Source: Candidatus Rhodoblastus alkanivorans
Lineage (GTDB): Bacteria > Pseudomonadota > Alphaproteobacteria > Rhizobiales > Beijerinckiaceae
Direction of reading: 5' to 3'
DNA length: 64,000 nucleotides
Assembly: GCF_022760755.1 (NCBI RefSeq)
Contig: NZ_JAIVFP010000001.1
Span: 1,071,501-1,135,500, forward strand
Shown: one piece after another, positions 26,796 through 34,137 of the stretch
How positions within the stretch are numbered: the stretch's first letter is position 1
How the letters are laid out: every line of letters starts with the position of its first letter
The notes under the pieces: generated by a model
The model's input: the letters and a program-made list of their open reading frames with translations, nothing else
Databases searched by the model: none
What the model was told of the DNA's origin: nothing
Position numbers and translations under genes: made by a program

Positions 26796-27483
26796 TTTGT
26801 CGATAGCGCCGGGTGAATGCGTCGCGGGGGCGGCGACGCGCTCAACCTCCGCGCCCCGCCTTCGCCGACCGGGGCGTCGATCGCCCGCCTGCCGAATGGA
26901 GCCATGCTCAAGATTCTCGGCTGCAGGAACACGCGCGGCCAGAAATGGCGCCGCGTCGAACGCGCGGAAGAACCGTCGGCGCATGGCTAGTGGTGAAAAT
27001 CAGACGCTTGGCGCCCCACGGCGATGACCGCGTTCGGCTCTTAGCCGTCATCCGCAGGATGTTCAGCGACGGTCTCAAGTCGACCCCGAGCGGTCGGTCG
27101 GCATCGTCGTGCGAACTGCTGGAATTGCCCCTGAACTTGCCGTTGCCTTCCCCGCTCGCTTTCAAGCCTGCGCCATAGCGCTGTCAGCCAAGGCCGGGGT
27201 CATTGCGAGGAGCGAAGCGACGAAGCAATCCACGCTGCGGCTCGCTCGACGGGTGGATGGCTTCGCTGCGCTCGCAATGACGGCGGAGAGAAACGGGCGC
27301 GGCGGCGACTAGTTTGGGGAATTCGTATCACGTCGCCGCAACCCAACGGCACGTCGTCGCGATGGATTATTTCCGCGGGTCGCCTACCGAACCAGGATCA
27401 TGCTAAAATCCCGGCCAAGCCGCGCATGAACATGAGCGGCGATCGAGGCGTCCCGAAAGCCGATTCAAAATTGTGGCCGCGCC
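26796..27483. other. 688-bp non-coding region
   Basis: Apart from the repeat at 27199-27281, this region shows no supported gene: frames crossing it lack ribosome sites and recognisable domains. It probably carries the promoter of the DUF3833 gene. Confidence 0.5.
27199..27281. repeat. Dispersed inverted-repeat unit (GTCATTGCGAG...CTCGCAATGAC)
   Basis: Eleven-base ends GTCATTGCGAG and CTCGCAATGAC are exact inverted copies, and the inner parts GAGCGAAGCGA and TCGCTGCGCTC/GGATGGCTTCGCTGC are also imperfectly complementary, giving a long hairpin of 83 bp. This type (GTCATTGCGAGGAGCGAAGCGACGAAGCAATCC-like) recurs in many bacterial genomes. A decayed half-copy is present at 45608-45637. Confidence 0.75.
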
Positions 27484-28011
27484 ATGTCGCATTTCGCTCA
27501 TCCATCGCGCTTTGCGGTCCTCTTACTTGTATCGCTTGTCGCTTCTCCCGCGTTCGCGCGGGAAAAATCGAGCGCCCTGAAGACTTTCCTCAGCGGTCAT
27601 CTGACGGCCACAGGACAATTCCACAATTATCTCGACGGCTCGACGCGCGGCGTGCGGGTCAACCTCCACGGGGCGCCCTATGGAGCCGCATTCAGACTTG
27701 TCGAGGACTCGGTCTATTCCGACGGCGAGAAGCAGCACAGGGTCTGGAGGTTTTCGAAGGTCGGCGATGGGCTGTACGTTGGCCAGCGCTCCGACCTGAT
27801 CGGCCACGCGACGGTCGAAACGCATGGCAATAGGATCGACATCGCCTATCGCGCCCGCGTCCCGACGAAGGATGGCAAAATCCACGACCTGGATTTTAAG
27901 GAAACCTTCGTGTTCATGCAGTCCGGGACGGCCGATTACCGGCTGAAGGTGTCGCTCGGGCTCATTCCCGTGGGCCAAGCGCATCTGGCCGTTCGGAAAC
28001 TGCCCCGTTGA
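27484..28011 (+). CDS. Secreted DUF3833-family protein
   Basis: A 175-residue protein with a signal peptide (hydrophobic FAVLLLVSLVASPAFA, cleavage near 25). The body follows the DUF3833 pattern: F-L-S-G-H-L-T-A-T-G-Q-F start, S-D-G-E-K-Q-H-R-V-W-R-F, a G-x-R-S-D-L-I-G-H-A strand, G-N-x-x-x-I-A-Y and a C-terminal V-G-Q-A-H-L-A-V. DUF3833 proteins are periplasmic and may resemble lipocalins; function is unknown. It lacks the lipobox Cys seen in many relatives. Gene order gives no further clue. Confidence 0.75.
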   Translation: MSHFAHPSRFAVLLLVSLVASPAFAREKSSALKTFLSGHLTATGQFHNYLDGSTRGVRVNLHGAPYGAAFRLVEDSVYSDGEKQHRVWRFSKVGDGLYVGQRSDLIGHATVETHGNRIDIAYRARVPTKDGKIHDLDFKETFVFMQSGTADYRLKVSLGLIPVGQAHLAVRKLPR

Positions 28012-28495
28012 CGAAGCCCGGCTTAATTTTCACGCCCTGGGGTTGCGGTGACAGTGCGCTTGATTGATCGTTTCGTGGGCTGTCAGCGTAGCAAGGCGGC
28101 GTCGGGATGCGCGGCGCGTCGGAAAGCCAGATTGGCCGCTTCGAGACGCGCTGGCTTGCCGCTCCCGGTCTAGAGCCAAGACGCGCCATGGCGTTAGAAT
28201 GGGGGATTGGGGCATTCCGGCGACGCAAGACGAAACCCCCAAATTATTGTCGGCATCACGCACTGCGTCGCTAGGTGCCGCCGTCCGCTTCTCGGCGTGT
28301 TTCTTCCCTTCCGCCTATGCCCGCTCTCCGCCCGTCGTTGCCCTTGCGCCACAGTCGACGAACTTCCACTTCCCGCCGTTCTGGGTCATTCATAGCCGGA
28401 AACCAAGCGTCAGATTTCGACCCCTAGCTCAATGGACGCTACCTGCAAGAGGCGAGCGCGGCGCCGGCGGGATCGAAGCCCGAAGCCGTAGTTGC
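28012..28495. other. 484-bp region without a supported gene
   Basis: Lies between the convergent DUF3833 and ATP-grasp genes. Frames crossing it lack ribosome sites and domain features. A tRNA-like string near 28420-28485 was examined and not accepted. Confidence 0.5.
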
Positions 28496-29653
28496 TCAAT
28501 CCTCGATCCTATGGGGGATGAAGCGCGAGCGGTTCGACGTGACGGGCGAGACGTCCTCGCGAATCCCGAGCCCTGCCGGCTCGTCGCCGACCAGCCAGCA
28601 GCCGCAGACCGGGTAATGGCCGTCGAAAGCGGGCAGGGGGTTGAGCGCCTGGCGCACGAAACGGCCGCCATAGGCGAGGTCCGGCCCGGTGACGACCTGC
28701 GCGCCGTCATGCAGTTCGACATTGCCGCCCTCACGCGAAAACAAGGGTTTTCGCGCATAACACGCTCCCAGTTCGGCGGCGCGCTTGTCGTCCTCGAAAA
28801 AGCAGGGCAGCAGATTGGGATGTCCCGGCGCCATCTCCCAGGCGAGCGCCAGCATGCCCTTGTTGGAAAGCAGCATCTTCCACGCCGGCTCGATGAAACG
28901 CGCGTCGCCCATTTCCGGGGCGCGGCCAAAAGTCTCGTCGAACATCCATTCCCACGGATAAAGCTTGAACATCAAGCCGATGTCGCGGCCCAAACGATCG
29001 ACAAAACCGCGCCCGCGCTTCAGCCCGATGTCGCGCATGTCGATCAGCCGGGTTTGCAGGCCTGCCTGGCGCGCGCATTCCTCGAGATAGGCGGTGGTTC
29101 CGGAATCCTCGACGCTGTCTCTCATGCAGGCGAGATGCAGAAAATGTCCGCCGCCGACGCGCATCAAACGCGCGATCAGCTTTTCATGCAGCGAATTGAA
29201 CTGGTCGGCGTCCTTCGGCAGATCGCCCGAGGCGATCAACTGCTCCAGCCAGAACCATTGCACAACCGAAGACTCGAACAGGCTGGTCGGGGTGTCGGCG
29301 TTGAATTCGAGAAGTTTTGGCGCCGACCTGCCGTCATAGGCCAGATCGAACCGGCCATAGAGCGTGGGGTCGCGCCGGCGCCAGCTTTCGGCGATCACGT
29401 CGCGGGCGTGGTCGGGAACGCCAAGCCTTGCCATCATGCGCTCGGTGACCATGATCCGGCGCATGAGTTCATGGCATAGGCCGGCGAGTTCGGCCGCCGC
29501 CTTTTCGAGATCGTCCTCGATCTCGCGGCGCGAAAAGACATAGCGGACGGATTCGTCCCAATATTTTTCGCCGTCGTCATAAGCAAAGGCGAAACCGATT
29601 TTTTCCGCCTGTTCCGCGAAATCCGGGCGGACGGGCGAAGGCTCCCGCCGCAT
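28496..29653 (-). CDS. Glutathionylspermidine-synthase-like ATP-grasp ligase (YjfC/YgiC type)
   Basis: A 385-residue cytoplasmic ligase resembling the C-terminal synthetase domain of glutathionylspermidine synthase. Visible features are P-K-L-L-E-F-N-A-D-T-P-T-S-L-F-E-S (metal/ATP-binding E and N), F-K-L-Y-P-W-E-W-M, I-E-P-A-W-K-M-L-L-S-N-K-G (ATP-grasp Lys) and G-R-F-V-R-Q. No amidase (CHAP) domain is attached, as in YgiC/YjfC. The start at 29653 overlaps the stop of the upstream gene by one base (TGATG). Family members would ligate an amine to a peptide or protein C-terminus; no substrate is established. Confidence 0.86.
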   Translation of the reverse strand: MRREPSPVRPDFAEQAEKIGFAFAYDDGEKYWDESVRYVFSRREIEDDLEKAAAELAGLCHELMRRIMVTERMMARLGVPDHARDVIAESWRRRDPTLYGRFDLAYDGRSAPKLLEFNADTPTSLFESSVVQWFWLEQLIASGDLPKDADQFNSLHEKLIARLMRVGGGHFLHLACMRDSVEDSGTTAYLEECARQAGLQTRLIDMRDIGLKRGRGFVDRLGRDIGLMFKLYPWEWMFDETFGRAPEMGDARFIEPAWKMLLSNKGMLALAWEMAPGHPNLLPCFFEDDKRAAELGACYARKPLFSREGGNVELHDGAQVVTGPDLAYGGRFVRQALNPLPAFDGHYPVCGCWLVGDEPAGLGIREDVSPVTSNRSRFIPHRIED

Positions 29654-30051
29654 CAGCCGCCCCAGCCGTGAAAGCCGCCGAAGGAGCCGCCGTGCGCGCC
29701 GCTCTCGCCGATCGCGCCGAAGCCGCCGAAAGAAACGCCATGCCAGCCGGAGTTGCTGGACCTGCGCCAATAGCCGGTTCCGCCATGGCTACCGCCGCTC
29801 GAATGACAGGCGGGGGCGTTGGGATCGTTGGGGTCGCGATTCCGGCAGTCGTTGCGCAGAGCCTGGAGCAGGGCGAGGCCGCCTATGGTCGCCACGCCGC
29901 AGGCGCCGAGAGCCACCGCGATAGAGCGCAGGCGCCTTCCATCAGGCGGGGTCGCGCCTTCGAGACCTTCCGGCGCGTGGGTGACGACCGGCGGCGGCTC
30001 GATTCTTTGCGGCAGGTTGCGCCGGCCGAAATGTTTTGGCTTTTGAACCAT
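29653..30051 (-). CDS. Gly/Ser-rich membrane-anchored protein, YjfM/YgiB-like position
   Basis: A 132-residue protein with a basic N-terminus, one hydrophobic segment (about residues 44-62, VALGACGVATIGGLALL) and a long C-terminal region rich in Gly, Ser, His and Trp (repeats such as SFGGFG and GGSFGGFHGWGG). Two cysteines flank N-D-P-N-A-P-A. Its place between a DUF350 gene and an YjfC-like ligase, and its Gly-rich tail, match the DUF1190 (YjfM/YgiB) slot, but sequence similarity is weak. The Gly-rich C-terminus is a plausible ligase substrate; this is inference. Confidence 0.6.
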   Translation of the reverse strand: MVQKPKHFGRRNLPQRIEPPPVVTHAPEGLEGATPPDGRRLRSIAVALGACGVATIGGLALLQALRNDCRNRDPNDPNAPACHSSGGSHGGTGYWRRSSNSGWHGVSFGGFGAIGESGAHGGSFGGFHGWGG

Positions 30052-30052
30052 G

Positions 30053-30493
30053 TCAGGGGCTCATGCAGGCGGCGAACAGCAAGCCCGAGGCGATCGAGAC
30101 CGCAGCGACCCAATAAGCCGCGGCGAGCGCATTTTGCGCGATGGCCTGCGACAGGCCCGGATGGAAAAGCCGCGCCACTCCATAGGCCACGAACTGGCTG
30201 GCCATGGCGACGAGGCCCCAGACCATGAATTCGGCCGCGCTCCTGGTATTGTGGATCGCCCCGGCGAGCGCGAGGGCGAAGCCGATCAGCGCGCCCCCGA
30301 AGGCGAGGCCGGCCGAGGCGTTGTGCTGGCGCACGATCAGGTCGAATTCGTCATGGGGCGTCAGCCGTGTGTAGATCAGCCCGAACAGGGCGCAATAGCC
30401 GACCGCGCCGACGAAATAGGCCAGAAATGCGAGGAGACCGGAAAAAAGTTCGGGCAAGGGCGACTCCGCCGAAAAGCCGAGGATGCGAAACAA
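30053..30493 (-). CDS. DUF350 (YjfL-like) membrane protein
   Basis: A 146-residue protein of four hydrophobic helices arranged as two repeats, with the DUF350 centre Y-T-R-L-T-P-H-D-E-F-D-L-I and N-A-S-A-G-L-A-F-G-G-A-L-I-G-F-A-L-A. It is the first gene of a leftward three-gene operon (DUF350, Gly-rich protein, ATP-grasp ligase) with gaps of one base or less, so the products very likely act together at the membrane. The intergenic 30494-30618 to the sirtuin gene holds both promoters. Confidence 0.85.
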   Translation of the reverse strand: MFRILGFSAESPLPELFSGLLAFLAYFVGAVGYCALFGLIYTRLTPHDEFDLIVRQHNASAGLAFGGALIGFALALAGAIHNTRSAAEFMVWGLVAMASQFVAYGVARLFHPGLSQAIAQNALAAAYWVAAVSIASGLLFAACMSP

Positions 30494-30618
30494 CGGGAAT
30501 CAACCAATGGATCGAGGATAGACGACGCCGGGGCGCCGGACAATCGCGGTCGATCCCATTTGCCGCCTGTCCCCGCGCGTGATTTACTGCGCTCAAGCGT
30601 TGAACCAGACGGGCCGCC

Positions 30619-31350
30619 ATGACCGGAAAGCCTGAACGCCGCCTCGTCGTCTTTTCCGGCAGCGGCATTTCCGCCGATTCCGGCCTCGACACCTTCCGCA
30701 CTTCCGGCGGAGAAAGCCTGTGGGCGCAATATGACCCGGAAGTGGTCTGCAATTTCGAATGCTGGGAAGAGAACTTTTCTCTCGTCCACGAATTCTATTC
30801 GCGCCGGCGCGAGGAACTCGGCAAGGCCGCGCCGAATAGAGCGCATTTTCTCGCGGTCGAATGGGAGAAACGCTATAATGCCGAACTGATCACCCAGAAT
30901 GTGGACGATCTGTTCGAGCGCGCCGGCGCGCGCTACGTCATGCATGTCCATGGCTTCCTCACCGCCATGCGCTGCACGTCCTGCGGCGCGCAATGGCTGT
31001 TCGGCTACCGGCGCTTCGCCCCGGAAGCCGACCGCTGCCCCAGATGCGGGCGGCTGGAGAGCGTGAAGCCCAATGTCGTCTTCTTCAACGAGCCGGCGCC
31101 GCGCTATGCCGAAATGTGGCGCAGCCTGGAGAGCCTGACCGAGGACGACGTGCTGATCGCCATCGGCACTTCCGGCCTGGTTCTGCCGATCGGCCAGATC
31201 GCCCGCCGCTGCCCGGCGACCACCATCCTGTCCAATCTCGAATCCGCCGTAAGCCCGCGCGACGACGATTTCGACCATGTCGTCCACGGCCACGCCGCCG
31301 AAATCGCGCCAAAGCTCGACAAGCTCGTCGCCGACCTGATGCGGAGGTAA
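30619..31350 (+). CDS. SIR2-family NAD-dependent protein deacylase
   Basis: A sirtuin of 243 residues that removes acyl groups from lysines using NAD+. Motifs: S-G-S-G-I-S-A-D-S-G (NAD loop), T-Q-N-V-D-D-L, the catalytic His in V-H-G-F, zinc cysteines CTSC and CPRC, and V-F-F-N-E-P-A-P. It lacks the A-x-x-x-Y-x-x-R residues of desuccinylases in the usual place, so deacetylation is a fair guess. ATG 30619 gives full length. It stands alone between the DUF350 operon and the efflux operon. Confidence 0.92.
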   Translation: MTGKPERRLVVFSGSGISADSGLDTFRTSGGESLWAQYDPEVVCNFECWEENFSLVHEFYSRRREELGKAAPNRAHFLAVEWEKRYNAELITQNVDDLFERAGARYVMHVHGFLTAMRCTSCGAQWLFGYRRFAPEADRCPRCGRLESVKPNVVFFNEPAPRYAEMWRSLESLTEDDVLIAIGTSGLVLPIGQIARRCPATTILSNLESAVSPRDDDFDHVVHGHAAEIAPKLDKLVADLMRR

Positions 31351-31649
31351 GGGCCGCGATCGGTCATGGCTTCCTTGCGCGGCCTCGTCAGCGGCGGGAT
31401 CGGGGGCGAAGCCGCGGCCGGGAAAGAACGGTGGATCGCTCCGCCCGCCTGTTCAACAAGGCGACAAATCGCTTTAAGAGCATTGACGAGCCAATCACAG
31501 GCGATCTGAAACGGCGGCGTTCCCGTCAAAACCGGCTTTCCCTTTTTCCGCGCGCCGTTTTAGATTGCTTTTTCATGATTCCTGGGTCGTCGCGGTCCGA
31601 TTCGCCGCGATTGCGCTTGACCGCGCCCCGCCTGATCGCCGAGCCCGGT
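31351..31649. other. Upstream region of the RND efflux operon
   Basis: About 300 bp without a supported gene. It should hold the promoter of the efflux operon; part (31575-31649) may be the 5' end of the TolC-like gene if the earlier ATG is used. No operator for a metal regulator was recognised. Confidence 0.4.
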
Positions 31650-33077
31650 ATGCGCGCCGCCCGCCACGTCCTGATCCTCTTTGCTGTGGCTGCGCCGCTC
31701 GGCGGCTGCGAAAGCTACCGGCCGGCGCCGATCTCGGCCGCGCGCAGCGCCGCGGCCCTCGACGCAAGGTCGCTCGGCGATCCCCGGCTGCAAACATTCA
31801 TCGCGGCGGCGGAATCCGCCTCTCCCGCGAACGGCGGCGCGGGGGCCTGGGGCCTGGACAAGCTGACTCTGGCGGCGCTCTATTATCATCCCGATCTCGA
31901 CATCGCGCGCTCGAAACTGGCCGAAGCGCGCGCCGGCGTCGTGACCGCCGCGACGATTCCCAATCCCACCCTGAGCTTCGAGGAGCTGAGCTACAACGCC
32001 AGCCTCGCGACGCCTTCGCCCTGGGTGGCGGCGCCGATCGTCAATTTCCTCATCGAGACTTACGGCAAAAGGGAATTTCGCACCGCGCGGGCGTCGCATC
32101 TGGTGGAAGCGGCGCGCGAGGATGTCGCCACGGCCTCGTGGCAGGTGAGAGGCAGGGTCCGCAACGCCCTCATCGACCTGTCGGCGGCGAAGCGGCGATC
32201 GACCCTGCTGCAGCAAAGGCTGGCGCTGCAAAATGAGCTCGTGACCCTGCTGGAGCATCGGCTTTCAGCCGGCGCGGTCTCGTCGCTCGATCTTGCCCGC
32301 GAGCGTATCGCCCGCGACAGGGCCGAGCTGGAGGCGCGCGACGCCGAAGGCCGGCTCGCGGAGGCGCGAAACGCCCTCGCCGCCGCAATCGGCGTCCCGG
32401 CCGCCGCCCTGGATGGCGTCGATCTTTCTTTCACGGCGCTGGAACATCCCGCGCCGCCCAAGGCGGCGGCGCTCGGCTCGCTGCGGCGCGAGGCGCTCGT
32501 CGGCCGCAGCGACGTCCAGTCCCTGCTCGCCGATTATGCCGCGGCCGAATCCGCCCTCGCCCTGCAGGTCGCCAGCCAATATCCCAATCTGAAGCTTGGT
32601 CCCGGCTATATCTACGATCAGGGGCAGAGCAAATTCATGCTGCTGCCCGAGACCGAACTGCCGATCTTCAACCAGAACCAGGGGCCGATCGCCGAAGCCA
32701 AGGCGCGGCGGGCGGCGGCGGCGGCGCGTTTCACGGCGCTGCAAACGCGCATTCTCAATCAGGTCGACGGCGCGGCGGCGCGCTATTTCGCGGCGGCGCG
32801 CGCTTTCGACGCCGCAAAGGCCCTGGCGGATCGGGCCGCGGCCCGCCAAAGCAGCGTCGAACATGCCTTTCGCGCCGGGGAGATCGACCGCCCGAGCTTG
32901 CTGACCGGCGAAATCGAAGGCGCGACCGCCAAACAGTCGCTGCTCGACGCCGAGGTCCAGCGCCTGCAAGCTTTGGGCGGCCTCGAAGACGCGCTGCAGC
33001 ATCGCTTTCTCGCCGCCTCCGCGCCGCTTCCGGTCGTTCGGGCCGATCCCCGCCGGCCCGTGGAGGGCCGTTCGTGA
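31650..33077 (+). CDS. TolC-family outer-membrane efflux lipoprotein
   Basis: Outer-membrane channel of a tripartite efflux system, 475 residues. The start at 31650 gives a lipoprotein signal, MRAARHVLILFAVAAPLGGC, with lipobox LGGC and Cys20. The body has the TolC/CusC helix repeats: L-Y-Y-H-P-D-L-D-I-A-R-S-K-L-A-E-A-R-A-G-V near 90 and Q-Y-P-N-L-K-L-G-P-G-Y near 310, plus long Ala-rich coiled coils. An in-frame ATG at 31575 is an alternative. It overlaps the adaptor gene by four bases (GTGA). Confidence 0.88.
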   Translation: MRAARHVLILFAVAAPLGGCESYRPAPISAARSAAALDARSLGDPRLQTFIAAAESASPANGGAGAWGLDKLTLAALYYHPDLDIARSKLAEARAGVVTAATIPNPTLSFEELSYNASLATPSPWVAAPIVNFLIETYGKREFRTARASHLVEAAREDVATASWQVRGRVRNALIDLSAAKRRSTLLQQRLALQNELVTLLEHRLSAGAVSSLDLARERIARDRAELEARDAEGRLAEARNALAAAIGVPAAALDGVDLSFTALEHPAPPKAAALGSLRREALVGRSDVQSLLADYAAAESALALQVASQYPNLKLGPGYIYDQGQSKFMLLPETELPIFNQNQGPIAEAKARRAAAAARFTALQTRILNQVDGAAARYFAAARAFDAAKALADRAAARQSSVEHAFRAGEIDRPSLLTGEIEGATAKQSLLDAEVQRLQALGGLEDALQHRFLAASAPLPVVRADPRRPVEGRS

Positions 33078-34135
33078 GCGCCGCGCGCCCGCTCCCTTGG
33101 CGCCGCGCTTTGGCCGTCGTCGTCGTCGGCGTCGCGGCAGGCGCGGTCCTCGCCCCGCATTATCGGAATTTCGTCGCCGCCCACGCCGACGAGGCCGAGG
33201 CCGTCGTCAAGGCGCCGTCGCGCGTTTTCGTGCGCAAAGGGATCGTGACCCTCGTCCTCGACGAGGCGGCGCAGCGCAAGAGCGGCATTGCAACCGCCGC
33301 CGCGCCGCCGCCGCTGGCGGAAGAATCCCTGTCCGCCTATGGCGCGGTTCTCGACGCCGCGCCGCTCATCGAACTCAACGGCCGCTATCTCGAGGCCGGG
33401 GCGCAGCTGAAAATGGCGCAGGCGAAACTGGCGGTGACGCGCACGGCTTATGAGCGGGCCAAAACGCTCTACAAGGACCGGCAGAATGTTTCTGCCGCGC
33501 AAATGCAAACCGCCGAGGGCGATTTCGAGGCGGCGGGCGCCGAGCTCGCCGCGGCCCGCGCTCGGCTTGCGGCCGTCACGGCGACGGTCGCGCAATCCTG
33601 GGGGCCGGTTCTCGGAGAGGCCCTCATCGATGGCGGGCCGCTGATCCAGGATCTGATCCAGCGGCGCGTCTTTCTGGTGAAAGCGACCCTGCCGCCCGGC
33701 GCGAGCCTGGCCCATCCGCCGGTGGCGGCGAGCGCCGAACTCCCCGGCGGGAAGAAAATCAGGCTCGATTTCGTCTCGGCGGCGACGGCGGCCGACCCGC
33801 GCCTCCAGGGCGAAGCCTTTTTCTACCGGACGCCGGCGGGCGACGGCGCGCTGCCGGGGCTGAACCTGATCGTGTCGCTGCCCCGGGCGGGCGGCGTCCA
33901 GGGCGCGGTCGCGCCCGAATCCGCCGTGGTTTGGCTGCACGGCAAGGCCTGGCTCTATCTCCGCGTCAAGCCCGACGCCTTCATCCGGCGCGAGATCGCG
34001 CCGCTCCGCGCGGCGCCCCACGGCGGCTATCTCGTCGCCGGCCTGAAGCCGGGCGCCCAAATCGTCGTCATCGGCGCGCAAATGCTGCTGTCGGAGGAGT
34101 TTCGCGCCGAGGCGACGGCCGGCGACGAGGATTAG
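33074..34135 (+). CDS. RND periplasmic adaptor (HlyD/CusB-like) protein
   Basis: A 353-residue membrane-fusion protein linking the RND pump to the TolC-like channel. It has an N-terminal membrane anchor (about 10-28), a short helical hairpin (about 110-175, T-R-T-A-Y-E-R-A-K-T-L-Y-K-D-R-Q-N-V-S), a beta-barrel domain and a membrane-proximal domain (V-A-G-L-K-P-G-A-Q-I-V-V-I-G). No signal for a particular metal is evident. The GTG start overlaps the channel gene and the pump follows by two bases, so the three are one operon. Confidence 0.86.
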   Translation: MSAARPLPWRRALAVVVVGVAAGAVLAPHYRNFVAAHADEAEAVVKAPSRVFVRKGIVTLVLDEAAQRKSGIATAAAPPPLAEESLSAYGAVLDAAPLIELNGRYLEAGAQLKMAQAKLAVTRTAYERAKTLYKDRQNVSAAQMQTAEGDFEAAGAELAAARARLAAVTATVAQSWGPVLGEALIDGGPLIQDLIQRRVFLVKATLPPGASLAHPPVAASAELPGGKKIRLDFVSAATAADPRLQGEAFFYRTPAGDGALPGLNLIVSLPRAGGVQGAVAPESAVVWLHGKAWLYLRVKPDAFIRREIAPLRAAPHGGYLVAGLKPGAQIVVIGAQMLLSEEFRAEATAGDED

Positions 34136-34137
34136 CC

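Noticed and set aside
28420-28485. tRNA-like string (CCCTAGCTCAATGG and GGGATCGAAGCCC)
   Set aside because: It resembles D- and T-arm pieces, but no acceptor stem or balanced anticodon arm could be drawn.
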